A stretch of DNA of 64,000 nt from a bacterium UBP14_UBA6098. GTDB taxonomy: Bacteria > UBP14 > UBA6098. The notes beneath the pieces are model-generated. The model searched no databases. It saw nothing but the letters and a program-made list of their open reading frames with translations, and was not told the DNA's origin. Location of the stretch: positions 1-64,000 of the forward strand of contig DIWU01000020.1 of assembly GCA_002428525.1 (NCBI GenBank), in the 5' to 3' direction. Both the position numbers and the translations under genes were made by a program. Positions 8,285-17,287 of this stretch are shown in pieces (the stretch's first letter is position 1; each line of letters opens with the position of its first letter).

Positions 8285-10336
8285 ATGTGGGAATTGTATT
8301 GTTACGATAGCGATATTTTATCCTCGGGAATCGAGAATCTGCCTTCATTAGGGCCGAAAAGGACTGCTGTTTTTCAAGATCATGGAATATCGACTATACT
8401 CGATATGATTCAATGCACGCCGAATCGCTATCTGCATCGAAAATCCGCGATTCCGATCGACGAAATTATCGAGGGGGAGGTGGCGACTATCTCGGCGACA
8501 ATTTGTTCGGTCAAGCGATCGCCAAGAATCTTCTCTATCGAGCTCGAGGACGATTCCGGAAGGGCTCGCGCGGTTTTCTTCAACGCCCCGCCGTATTTCT
8601 CGAGAACCCTCGTCAAGGGTCGAAGCGTCTTGCTCTGGGGGCTTCCCAAAAATGAGCGTGGGTTATCGGTTTTCACCCATCCGAATATCGAGCCGGAGGG
8701 CGAAGACCGCGAGCTTCTAATACCAATATATCCGAACGCAGATGCTTTCAGCTCAGTGAAGATAGGCTATCGGGTTCGCGCCAAGATTGCCAACGCCGCA
8801 TCCGAGCGCATCGCAGACCTCGCGGACCCCGTCCCGTCGGAGATCATTCTCAAGACCGGTCTGCCGAGCCTCAGCCATGCGATAACCCAAATCCATGCGC
8901 CCTCGAGCTGGGACGAACTCGAGTCCGCGCGGCAAAGGCTCGCTTTCGACGAGCTTCTCGTCACCCAAATCCTCTTCGCGCTCAGGCGCCGCGAGGCCGA
9001 GGCCGATAAATCCGCTGTCCCCCTAAGGCCGGGCGCGCTGTTCTCCGCTGTTAAGCATGCCCTGCCCTACAAACTGACTGACGGCCAGAATCACGCTCTG
9101 GCCGGACTTCTGCAACGCGCGACCGCCGGCGGAAGATCGATGCAACTGCTCTCCGGCGATGTCGGATCGGGGAAGACGGCCATAGCTATGCTCGTCGCCG
9201 CGGCGGCCGTCGATTCCGGCCTTCAGGTTGCCCTCATGGTTCCCAGCACCTTGCTCGCGAGGCAACATGCCGAGCTTCTCGATGTAAGAATCGGGCGCTT
9301 CGGTGTCGGAATCGGCCTTCTAACCGGCTCCTCGCGCTCGGAATCGCTGGAAAAGGCTATTTCCGAGGGGAAGGTCGATATCGTCGTCGGAACGCAGGCC
9401 CTTCTTTCAAAACGGCACCGCTTTAAAAACCTCGGGCTTGTTATAATCGACGAACAACACCGCTTCGGAGTCAATCAGCGCCTCGCATTGACTAAAAAGT
9501 CCGGCGCTCATGTCCTCCTCATGAGCGCGACGCCGATTCCGCGCACATCCGCGCTCGCCCTTTACGGCGACCTCGATCTCGAGGTTCTCCACGGCTTTCC
9601 CTCGGAAAGGGCGGGCTTTAGAACCTTCATAAGAGAGGAAGATGCGCGGCCGGCGATCTGGAACTTCATCGAACGGAAGATCGAATCGGGCGAGCGGGTT
9701 TTCATCGTCCATCCGCGAATCGAGGGCGGGGATTTCACCTCGATAAAAAAGGGCTTCGATGCCGTATCCGCAAGGTTTCCCGGCTTGGTCTCTATTGTTC
9801 ACGGCTCGCTTTCCGACGAGAAAAAAGAAAGCGCTTTCGCGAGCTTCCGAACCGGCGAAACCCCGATTCTCGCCTCTACAAGCGTCATCGAGGTCGGGGT
9901 GGATATCCCCGAGGCAACGGTCATGGTCGTCGAGAATCCCGAATCCTTCGGACTCGCCCAGCTTCACCAGCTCCGAGGAAGGATCGGCAGAGGAGGGCGC
10001 GAGGGCTTTTGCATCTTGATCGCGCGCTCAGCCAAGGATTCCCCCGCAAGAAAGAGGATAGAGCTTTTCGCTTCGACCTCGGACGGCTTCGAGATCTCCG
10101 AGATCGACCTCGAGTTCAGGGGAGAGGGGCAGGTTTTCGATTTCGCTCAATCCGGGAAAAACCTATATATATTCTCCGATCCCCTCAAGATGCCGGATTT
10201 GCTTGATTTGGCACGAAAATACTCGCTCGAAATCGTCGCCGACGATCCCGAATTGACAAAGAAAAAAAATTTCTATCTACGAAATGGCATCAAATACTTG
10301 TGTTCGACGAAAAATATTGTTAAATTGGCTGTGTAA
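8285..10336 (+). CDS. recG: ATP-dependent DNA helicase RecG
   Basis: RecG remodels stalled replication forks and Holliday junctions. The protein of about 683 residues has an N-terminal helix-hairpin-like region (ENLPSLGPKR), a wedge/OB domain (about 60-150), then a superfamily 2 helicase with Walker A GDVGSGKT, DEQHRFG (motif II), MSATPIPRT (motif III), and RGRIGRGG near the end. The start chosen is the ATG at 8285 because a strong promoter overlaps the earlier ATG. It opens a seven-gene run on the same strand, the next gene beginning two bases after its stop. Confidence 0.95.
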   Translation: MWELYCYDSDILSSGIENLPSLGPKRTAVFQDHGISTILDMIQCTPNRYLHRKSAIPIDEIIEGEVATISATICSVKRSPRIFSIELEDDSGRARAVFFNAPPYFSRTLVKGRSVLLWGLPKNERGLSVFTHPNIEPEGEDRELLIPIYPNADAFSSVKIGYRVRAKIANAASERIADLADPVPSEIILKTGLPSLSHAITQIHAPSSWDELESARQRLAFDELLVTQILFALRRREAEADKSAVPLRPGALFSAVKHALPYKLTDGQNHALAGLLQRATAGGRSMQLLSGDVGSGKTAIAMLVAAAAVDSGLQVALMVPSTLLARQHAELLDVRIGRFGVGIGLLTGSSRSESLEKAISEGKVDIVVGTQALLSKRHRFKNLGLVIIDEQHRFGVNQRLALTKKSGAHVLLMSATPIPRTSALALYGDLDLEVLHGFPSERAGFRTFIREEDARPAIWNFIERKIESGERVFIVHPRIEGGDFTSIKKGFDAVSARFPGLVSIVHGSLSDEKKESAFASFRTGETPILASTSVIEVGVDIPEATVMVVENPESFGLAQLHQLRGRIGRGGREGFCILIARSAKDSPARKRIELFASTSDGFEISEIDLEFRGEGQVFDFAQSGKNLYIFSDPLKMPDLLDLARKYSLEIVADDPELTKKKNFYLRNGIKYLCSTKNIVKLAV

Positions 10337-10338
10337 TT

Positions 10339-13300
10339 ATGGATACCGAAGAGACAATCTCAGCGCAAGGCTCAACGCAACAAACCTCGGCCGAGGTTTT
10401 TCAAAGGCTCGCCTTCACAGACGAGCTGACAGGCCTTCGCAACAACCGTTTTTTCAAATATAGAGCGCCGGCCTATATTAACGCCGCCCGTAAGTCCCGG
10501 GCAAGCCTTTGCCTCGCGATGATGGACATGGACGGTTTTAAAAAGGTCAACGACACCTATGGCCACAAGGCCGGCGACACGCTCCTCGCCAATTTCGGTA
10601 AGATGATCTCCGATTACGTCTCAAAGCGCGGAATCCCGATTCGATACGCCGGAGACGAGTTCGCGGCGATTCTCTACAACATCAATAAGCCGAACGCCAA
10701 GCGCTTTTTCGACGGCTTCCTTCGCAAGATCAACGAGGCCAAGATCGATATCGGCAACAATGTCTCTCTACCTATAAGAATCAGTATCGGCCTCGCAAGC
10801 TATCCCAACGACGCGGACGATTACGAAAGCCTCTTCAAGCGCGCCGACGAAGCGCTCTATGCCGCTAAGGAATCCGGCAAGAACCGCGTTATAACCTACC
10901 CCGACGAGGGCAAGCTCGTCGCGCCGGGGAATATCTCGACGCTATTTCCCGTCGATCAGATGGTCGGTTTCGAGGAGACCTTCTCTGAGCTTAAGCTCCA
11001 TACGATAGATCGAATTGTCGGCGAAAAGGCGACGCAGGAGATCGCCCTTGTATGCGGCGGCAGGGGCACCGGCAAAACGAGACTGCTTCAGGAACTCCGA
11101 AAATCCGCGGAAAATAGGGGGATGGTGACAATTTTCGCGACCGGTATGCCCTCCCAGAAAACACCGTATATCCCGCTTTTAAAGGCCATCGCGGAACCGT
11201 TAAACCACGATCAGGATCTACTACGCGAGATTGCTACATCTCTCACGGCAGTCGAGCGCAAAGAGATTGCTATGCATATCCCGAACCTCGAGTCTCTTAC
11301 CGCGCCGACAATCGCCGGCGAGCCCGAGGACAGAAACACCCTCATCTTCAAAGCACTCAACAAGATTCTCTTCGGCCTTCAGCGCAAAGGCAGGATTCTC
11401 ATAGTTCTCGACGACGCCCACCTCCTCGACCAATCGAGCTTGCAGTTTGTGGACTCATTCATAACTGAGTTCGCGAACAGCCGAATCGACCTCGCTTTCG
11501 GTCTAATCACGCAGGCCGAGGGCGGTGCCGAGAGCAACCTCTCGAACCTCGTTCGCTCGATTCCGAAGATCACTCAGTCGGCGGAGGTTTTCCGTTGCGA
11601 GCTTAAACCCTTGGGAGATTTAGCGATAGCCGGAATTATATACCAAATCACCGGCCATATCAAAATCCCACAAAACTCCCTCAAGGCCCTCACCGCCCGA
11701 ACCGGTGGAAACCCCCTATTCATCGAAGAACTCCTCAAGCTCGCCATCGAGCGCGGAATGATCCAATACGACGGCACAAACTGGCGTGTCGATAATTTCA
11801 TCGAGGAAGATTTCCCGAAGTCCATCGAGGATATCGCTAAAGAGCGCGCCGAATCTATGCCCTCTATCGACAAAGAGGTTCTATCGAAGGCCGCCGTCAT
11901 CGGGGACAGCTTTAATGTCAAGGTTCTCTCCGAGATTGTCAATAAAGAGGAGCAGGAGGTTCAGGATACCCTCGAGGCCGCGCGCCGGGCGCATATCATT
12001 CAGGAAGACCTCTCCGGCGAGGCCGATTACGCCTTCCACTCCGGCGCGAGTAGGCAGGCCTTTTATAATCTCATCAACAATGAGGAGCGTAAAGAGTTAC
12101 ACTACAAAGTCGCCGAGGTTGAGAAGACCCTCAACGAGGGGCGCCTCGACGAGATTATGGACAAGCTGGCCTACCATTTCCAAGAGGCGGAGCGCTGGGA
12201 CAAAGCCGTCGAGATTCTTTCCGCCTCCGGCGATCGCCAGTCGCAGGCGCAGATTCCTGAGGCCGTCCGCAGGATGCTTCACCGCCGGCTCTATGTTGAC
12301 GATATGGTCAGCAAGAAGCAACTCACGCCGGAGGACTTACAGAATGGTTTCAATGCATTAAAAGACCTCAGAATCGCGATTCAATCATATAGATTCTATC
12401 CTCCTCAGAACGAGAATGTTCAAAAATCGATTCAAAAGACCTTCAAGGGGATATCGGATATACTCGCAAATGTTCCCTTGATGAGCCTCTCGCTGACACC
12501 CGACGCGATTCTCATTAACGCACAGGAGCCGCAAACCGACAACAAGGACCATCATTTAATCACTGAATATCATAAGTTATTATCAAGATATAATTTAAAT
12601 GGTGTTATTTTCCTTGAAGGTTTAACTATTCAAGAGTTAACTGCATTCATATCGATATTTAAGATGCCTCGCGAGGATGTCGTCGAACGCTGGAGCGAGG
12701 TCATCGAGGAAAAACAGCTTAAGAATATAAAGCCCGACCAGACCGTTTATGTCGCCGTCGGGGCGCATAGCTCCCAGCTCGAGGGCAATAAATCCGTGCG
12801 CCTCGGCTCCGCACCGAGCGATGAGGAGCAAGCTGAGATAGCCAAAGAGATTGTCGATAAGGTCGATACCCTCATCGACCAGTTCAAAGGCCAAAGCGCT
12901 GAACTACTTAAAGCGCTTCAGTCCGGTTCATCTCAAAATGAAACTACGAAGAAGCTCTTGGATGTTCTTCGAGAGCTCGGAGGTTATATACCCCAAGGCT
13001 CGCGACCTCAGGTCAATCTCACCGCTCAGGTGTCCGGCGGCCCACAGCAAGTTGTTTCGATTCAGCCCGCAGAGTCTGAAGAACGAAAGCAAGATGCACT
13101 CCAACAACCCCGGAAACCCGGCCGGCACTACGGCACCGCCTACGAGATGCGAAACTGGATAAGCAATCTCGAGGCCGACGATAAGGTCGAACGCGCGAAA
13201 GCGGTTCAAAACCTGATCAAACAGGGCGATATGTCCATCGATGCCTGTATCAACGGCATTATGGACGAGGGCGAGCTGAAGACCCGCCAGCTTATGGCGG

Positions 13301-13953
13301 TGATACTCAACAAGATAGGCGAGAAGGGCATCAAGATGTTCTCGCGGACGATCGCGAAAGACCTATCGCCGAGGGACTTGATAAACCTAATATCGGTGGC
13401 CGAATTCTTCCGCGACGACATCGGCGTCCAAAACAGGCTCGCCGAGCTTGTATTCAGCCCCTTCGAGGATATCCGCAGGGAGGCCCTCGAAAAGCTCCGC
13501 GAGTTTCCGATGAAGTTCCGAATTGCCCTTATCGAAAGGGCCATCGAGTCCAACGACCCAAAGATCGTTTTCGAGGGGTTGTCGCGCGTCGGCGAGATGG
13601 GAATGCGAGACCGAATACCGCTTCTCTTGGGCTATATCGACAAAAAAACCATCGCATCGAGCCTCCCCGATTTCTCCTGCGCGCAGGCCGCGATGAAATC
13701 CCTCGCGGATTTCAAGGCTGTGCAAGCCGTTGATCTCCTGATTAAACTCACCGAGCCCCCCGGATTATTTAAGAAGGCTATGCCCGATCCAGTCCGTATC
13801 TTGGCTGTAAATGCCCTGGCGCAAATCGGCGGAAACAGGGCGAATAAAACACTACGAAAACTCGCGCACCGCAAGAACGACCCCGCCGGTATAACCGCCG
13901 CCGAGGCCCTCGAAAGGATTTCCGGATTGGGCGAAGAGATGGAGGAGAGTTGA
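10339..13953 (+). CDS. GGDEF domain fused to a STAND-type ATPase and HEAT repeats
   Basis: A 1204-residue cytoplasmic protein with no membrane segment seen. Residues about 30-190 form a GGDEF domain with LTGLRNNRFF and MDMDGFKKVNDTYGH; the signature reads AGDEF (104-108), and no RxxD inhibitory site is evident. Residues about 225-500 are a STAND-like ATPase: Walker A GGRGTGKT near 239, Walker B LIVLDDAH near 353. A helical region follows, then a segment with SYRFYPPQNENVQ ... FLEGLTIQEL, resembling a domain seen in deltaproteobacterial regulators. The C-terminal 270 residues look like HEAT repeats. It could make cyclic di-GMP under control of the ATPase module, but activity with AGDEF needs proof. 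It lies between recG and DUF366. Confidence 0.8.
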   Translation: MDTEETISAQGSTQQTSAEVFQRLAFTDELTGLRNNRFFKYRAPAYINAARKSRASLCLAMMDMDGFKKVNDTYGHKAGDTLLANFGKMISDYVSKRGIPIRYAGDEFAAILYNINKPNAKRFFDGFLRKINEAKIDIGNNVSLPIRISIGLASYPNDADDYESLFKRADEALYAAKESGKNRVITYPDEGKLVAPGNISTLFPVDQMVGFEETFSELKLHTIDRIVGEKATQEIALVCGGRGTGKTRLLQELRKSAENRGMVTIFATGMPSQKTPYIPLLKAIAEPLNHDQDLLREIATSLTAVERKEIAMHIPNLESLTAPTIAGEPEDRNTLIFKALNKILFGLQRKGRILIVLDDAHLLDQSSLQFVDSFITEFANSRIDLAFGLITQAEGGAESNLSNLVRSIPKITQSAEVFRCELKPLGDLAIAGIIYQITGHIKIPQNSLKALTARTGGNPLFIEELLKLAIERGMIQYDGTNWRVDNFIEEDFPKSIEDIAKERAESMPSIDKEVLSKAAVIGDSFNVKVLSEIVNKEEQEVQDTLEAARRAHIIQEDLSGEADYAFHSGASRQAFYNLINNEERKELHYKVAEVEKTLNEGRLDEIMDKLAYHFQEAERWDKAVEILSASGDRQSQAQIPEAVRRMLHRRLYVDDMVSKKQLTPEDLQNGFNALKDLRIAIQSYRFYPPQNENVQKSIQKTFKGISDILANVPLMSLSLTPDAILINAQEPQTDNKDHHLITEYHKLLSRYNLNGVIFLEGLTIQELTAFISIFKMPREDVVERWSEVIEEKQLKNIKPDQTVYVAVGAHSSQLEGNKSVRLGSAPSDEEQAEIAKEIVDKVDTLIDQFKGQSAELLKALQSGSSQNETTKKLLDVLRELGGYIPQGSRPQVNLTAQVSGGPQQVVSIQPAESEERKQDALQQPRKPGRHYGTAYEMRNWISNLEADDKVERAKAVQNLIKQGDMSIDACINGIMDEGELKTRQLMAVILNKIGEKGIKMFSRTIAKDLSPRDLINLISVAEFFRDDIGVQNRLAELVFSPFEDIRREALEKLREFPMKFRIALIERAIESNDPKIVFEGLSRVGEMGMRDRIPLLLGYIDKKTIASSLPDFSCAQAAMKSLADFKAVQAVDLLIKLTEPPGLFKKAMPDPVRILAVNALAQIGGNRANKTLRKLAHRKNDPAGITAAEALERISGLGEEMEES

Positions 13954-14525
13954 GCCTAACAGACATGAAATTCAAGGTTCTGCCGACCGAGAGGCCGTTC
14001 ACCGGCCCCGAGATGGCGCAACATTGGGCATACAAAAACTTCGGCCTTTGCGGCGACTCGATAGTTGCATTCCGCGGACGCTTCGAGGTCCCGCCGGAAT
14101 CGTGGACAGACTTGGATGCTGTAGTTCACGGAAAGGACTTCTTCTTCGCCGATATGCTGAATTTCATCGTGGAGCATTTCGACAGCGGAATCCGCGAGGC
14201 GGTGATGCGCCAGTATATCCTCGTTTCGATTCTCGAGGAGAAGATGCTTCATCGCATGGAATGCGCCGAATGCCGTTTAGTCCGCTTGGGCGACGATCTT
14301 TTCGACGCCGACAACAGGCTCAGCATAACCGCCTGCTCGATTACCCCGGTCTCGACTAAGCTATACCTCGGGGTTTATCTCGATCCCTCGCCCAAAAACG
14401 GCATTCAGGGCCTCAAGTTCTACAATCTCAAAGCGCTCGATTTGGCCGAGTTAGTTATAAACCAATATCGCGCGGAGATGCGCCGCCTCGAGGAGAAGTC
14501 GTGGCGCACTAAACCGATTTTCTAA
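13950..14525 (+). CDS. DUF366 family protein
   Basis: A 191-residue protein matching the DUF366 pattern as I recall it: a conserved HWAYKNFGLCGDSIVAFRG start, an acidic LNFIVEHFD segment and a RLGDDLF motif. No molecular function is known for the family. I chose the TTG start because it overlaps the previous stop as TTGA and has GGAGG just upstream; an ATG at 13965 is an alternative that would be about 20 bases from that site. The tight coupling to the GGDEF-ATPase gene suggests joint expression, not necessarily joint function. Confidence 0.7.
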   Translation: MSLTDMKFKVLPTERPFTGPEMAQHWAYKNFGLCGDSIVAFRGRFEVPPESWTDLDAVVHGKDFFFADMLNFIVEHFDSGIREAVMRQYILVSILEEKMLHRMECAECRLVRLGDDLFDADNRLSITACSITPVSTKLYLGVYLDPSPKNGIQGLKFYNLKALDLAELVINQYRAEMRRLEEKSWRTKPIF

Positions 14526-14536
14526 TGGAGGCTCGA

Positions 14537-14815
14537 ATGTCCGACGAGAGGATCAAAGCGACCGAGACCGGAATGCTATTCTATGACCTTTTGATTCTAC
14601 TCCGCGAGATGGTTCGCCACCAACTCGGATACAATGCCAATCCCGCTACCGGCGAGGCGCAAAAGGATATCAAAACCGCGCGGCATCTCATCGATATGAT
14701 CTCCGTGCTTCAGGAAAAAACCGCGGGCAACCTTACCGAGCAAGAGGCGGTCGTTTTGGAAAACCTTCTCAGCGAGCTTAGAATGGCCTGTGTTCGGGCC
14801 GAAAAAACGGAATAA
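14537..14815 (+). CDS. DUF1844 family protein
   Basis: A 92-residue, mostly helical protein with the DUF1844 pattern: a leading FYDLLILLREM, then HQLG, HLIDMISVLQEKT, GNLTEQE and a closing LLSELRMA. The family is widespread in bacteria without a settled role. The start is the ATG at 14537 because GGAGG lies five bases upstream; an ATG at 14525 overlapping the previous stop is less likely. It sits in the recG run between DUF366 and pcm. Confidence 0.75.
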   Translation: MSDERIKATETGMLFYDLLILLREMVRHQLGYNANPATGEAQKDIKTARHLIDMISVLQEKTAGNLTEQEAVVLENLLSELRMACVRAEKTE

Positions 14816-14819
14816 GCGG

Positions 14820-15464
14820 ATGCCGATTCTCTCTCAAGAAAATGGCGACCTTTCACAAGCGCGCCGGACGATGGTCGAGAGGACTATTGTCGCGAGAGGG
14901 GTTAATGATGCATCGGTGCTCGAGGCGATGCTGAAGGTGCCGCGGCACAAGTTCGTCCCGAAATCGGTGGTCGCGGAGGCCTACGAGGACAGCCCCTTGC
15001 CGATCGGCTACAATCAGACTATTAGCCAGCCCTATATTGTCGCCCTCATGGTCCAACTCGCCGAGCTCGGCCCGGCGAGCAAGGTCCTCGAGATAGGCAC
15101 CGGTAGCGGCTATCAGGTCGCGGTGCTGTCCGAGATTACAAACTCGGTGTTCTCCGTCGAGATAGTCCCGGAGCTTATGGTCGAAGCTATTCGCACCCTC
15201 ACCGGACTCGGATACACGAACGCGCATCTGCGCCACGGCGACGGCTATTTCGGCTGGCCCGAGGAAGCGCCCTTCGACGCGATCATTGTTTCCGCGGCGC
15301 CGCCCTCGATACCGAATATACTACTTGAACAGCTCGCAATCGGCGGAAGGCTTGTCGTGCCGGTCGGCCAAAAGAACCAGATGCTTCAGGTCGCCCTACG
15401 GCGCGAGGATGGCTTCGAGCTTCGCGATATCATCCCCGTCCGCTTCGTCCCGATGATCCACTGA
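14820..15464 (+). CDS. pcm: Protein-L-isoaspartate O-methyltransferase
   Basis: Uses S-adenosylmethionine to methylate isoaspartyl residues in ageing proteins, starting their repair. The roughly 214-residue length is typical. Seen motifs: VPRHKFVP, the substrate-loop segment YNQTISQPYIVALM, the AdoMet site VLEIGTGSGYQ, and RHGDGYFGW. The ATG at 14820, four bases after the DUF1844 stop, is preferred; a GTG start at 14790 would add ten residues without family support. Confidence 0.93.
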   Translation: MPILSQENGDLSQARRTMVERTIVARGVNDASVLEAMLKVPRHKFVPKSVVAEAYEDSPLPIGYNQTISQPYIVALMVQLAELGPASKVLEIGTGSGYQVAVLSEITNSVFSVEIVPELMVEAIRTLTGLGYTNAHLRHGDGYFGWPEEAPFDAIIVSAAPPSIPNILLEQLAIGGRLVVPVGQKNQMLQVALRREDGFELRDIIPVRFVPMIH

Positions 15465-15470
15465 TAACAA

Positions 15471-15734
15471 ATGCAACGACCCGATTTGCTTAAAAGCTTG
15501 ATTTTCGCGGCGATTGTGCTGATAATCCTAACCTTGTTTTTCATCGGGATTTTGGCAAATCGAATCTCTATTCTCGAAGGAGAGGATCTGTCGATAAAAA
15601 GCGTCATTAGAAGCTTCGATTTACTATACGAAATCGTGGTTTTGCCCTACGGCAATATAATTCATTCGGTTATCGCCCTGCTTATGGCTACCGCGGTGCT
15701 TTCGACCTTGGGAAACAGAAGGGGAAGATTATGA
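15471..15734 (+). CDS. Small membrane protein, unknown function
   Basis: An 87-residue protein with two hydrophobic segments, about residues 10-30 (LIFAAIVLIILTLFFIGILA) and 62-80, joined by a charged linker. It ends in a basic stretch (NRRGRL). Its stop overlaps the start of the following secreted protein gene by four bases (ATGA), which supports real translation. I do not recognise a family. Confidence 0.6.
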   Translation: MQRPDLLKSLIFAAIVLIILTLFFIGILANRISILEGEDLSIKSVIRSFDLLYEIVVLPYGNIIHSVIALLMATAVLSTLGNRRGRL

Positions 15735-16948
15735 CAAAGAGGATAGCTTGCACGATTGTTTGCCTTGTTTTAGCCGCGCAATGCATCGAAGCCGCGGACA
15801 GCCTCGGAGTGAGCCTTTTGGGGCGCTTCACCGCAACATCGCCGGAGGATATAGTAGTTGTGGGGGACAGGGCCTATATAGCGAATTCCTCGGGCGGGCT
15901 TCAGGTTCTCGATGTCTCGAATCCGGCCGCCATCGCCGAATTGGGCTATCTCTTCCTTCCGGGAAAGGCTACCGGTGTATGCATCCTCGGCGATTATATC
16001 GGCGTCGCATGCTCGGATAGCGCGTTTCGCATTCTGAACGCCTCGAATCCTTCGGCGATCTCAGTGGTCGGAACCTTTAGAAGTTCTTCTGCGGTTTATC
16101 GTTGCGAGGCCCGAGGCGACACGGTTTTCACTAACGGCGGAAAATTTCTGGTAATAGACGCTTCGACGCCGGCCTCACCGACCCTGATCGGCGAATTCGC
16201 AAGCGTTTTCGATTACTCGCGCTTCGCGGTCCAAGGCGAAACGGCCTACCTCGCCGAAAAGAATTACGGCCTATCGATAGTTGATTTGGAGAATCCCGCC
16301 TCACCGAGCGCTCGCGGCCGCCGCTTCGCTCTCGAGCAATATATCAGGGGAGTTTGCGCCGACAGGTTCGGCAAGATCTATATCGCGGCCAACTCCGGCG
16401 TGTTTGTCATGCGTTGGCAGGGCGATACGCTCGCCCAGATCGGGTTTCACTCCACATCAGCGCCGGTGCACGATATCTTCGTGGACGGTGGTTTTGCCTT
16501 CATAGCCTGTGGCGCTTCCGGCCTGAGGATTCTGGACATCGCGGAACCCTCGACTATCACCGAGGTCGGCTTTTACAACCTCGGCTCCGAGTGCACCGAC
16601 CTATTCCACAGCTACCCGATTGCTTGGCTTTCCGGCCTCTGGGCGCGTATTAACGCAATGAATATCGGCTCATTCTCCGAAATCGCCGAAGCGGTTGAGA
16701 CCCCGAGGTCGTTCGAAGTCGTCCTGCTTCCGAATCCCTTCAACAGCTCGCTGACTATCTCCGCGGCAGAGCCTTTCGTAGCGGAGATCTTCGACATCTC
16801 GGGGCGGGTGGTTCACCGAGCCTCTTCCGGAGAGGATGGGACTTTCATTTGGCAACCCAACCCACAGACCGAGTCGGGAATTTATCTGGTTAAAACGAGC
16901 TTCGCCAACGGTGGCGCTACTTTGCGGAGGGCGGTTCTCCTCAAGTGA
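15731..16948 (+). CDS. Secreted LVIVD-repeat protein with type IX-like sorting tail
   Basis: A 405-residue exported protein with a signal peptide ending near Ala22. It carries about six LVIVD-type beta-propeller repeats, recognisable by recurring LQVLDVSNPAA, FRILNASNPSA, FLVIDASTPAS and LSIVDLENPAS. The last 75 residues form the sorting tail (LPNPFNSS near 333, ISGRVV, final LLK), like the C10 peptidase. LVIVD proteins are surface or secreted proteins of uncertain role. It ends the recG gene run; the ribosome-binding site AGGGGAAG is clear. Confidence 0.85.
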   Translation: MTKRIACTIVCLVLAAQCIEAADSLGVSLLGRFTATSPEDIVVVGDRAYIANSSGGLQVLDVSNPAAIAELGYLFLPGKATGVCILGDYIGVACSDSAFRILNASNPSAISVVGTFRSSSAVYRCEARGDTVFTNGGKFLVIDASTPASPTLIGEFASVFDYSRFAVQGETAYLAEKNYGLSIVDLENPASPSARGRRFALEQYIRGVCADRFGKIYIAANSGVFVMRWQGDTLAQIGFHSTSAPVHDIFVDGGFAFIACGASGLRILDIAEPSTITEVGFYNLGSECTDLFHSYPIAWLSGLWARINAMNIGSFSEIAEAVETPRSFEVVLLPNPFNSSLTISAAEPFVAEIFDISGRVVHRASSGEDGTFIWQPNPQTESGIYLVKTSFANGGATLRRAVLLK

Positions 16949-16972
16949 ACACTTAAAAAATTCCTATATTGC

Positions 16973-17000
16973 TTGAAATACTGAATAAAAGAAATATAAT
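16973..17000 (+). promoter_or_regulatory. Sigma70-type promoter for the MshEN-like gene
   Basis: TTGAAA (16973-16978), 16-bp spacer, TATAAT (16995-17000). Expected start near 17007, giving a leader of about 35 bases with GGAG before the ATG at 17042. Confidence 0.65.
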
Positions 17001-17041
17001 ATCGTATGAAGTTCGAGAAATGAAGGAAAACCGGAGAAGCT

Positions 17042-17287
17042 ATGCTTTTAGGTCAGATTCTCATTAAAGAGGGTTTTTGCACCGATAAGGATATTTTGGC
17101 CGCGCTTGATAAGCAACAGCATGGCGACTCGCGTTTCATCGGCGAGATACTGATTTCCGATAATGTTATAACTGAAAACCAGTTAAAAAGGGCCCTCGAG
17201 ATACAATTCGGGACTTATAAAAAGGGTCTCCTCAGCCCGAAATGGGCGAGAGTCTGGTGCTCTCTGAAAAAGGCTCTCTTCCAATAA
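17042..17287 (+). CDS. Stand-alone MshEN-like (GspE N-terminal) domain protein
   Basis: An 81-residue protein holding two copies of a roughly 24-residue motif of the form LGxILIxxGxxTxxxLxxALxxQ (residues 2-25 and 31-54). This is the pattern of the MshEN domain, which in MshE-type ATPases binds cyclic di-GMP; here it is not attached to an ATPase. The first arginine of the binding motif is replaced by leucine in copy one and kept in copy two. It could be a small cyclic di-GMP receptor, which would fit the GGDEF protein in the preceding gene run, or a type II secretion accessory. Its stop directly abuts the stop of nnr. Confidence 0.6.
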   Translation: MLLGQILIKEGFCTDKDILAALDKQQHGDSRFIGEILISDNVITENQLKRALEIQFGTYKKGLLSPKWARVWCSLKKALFQ

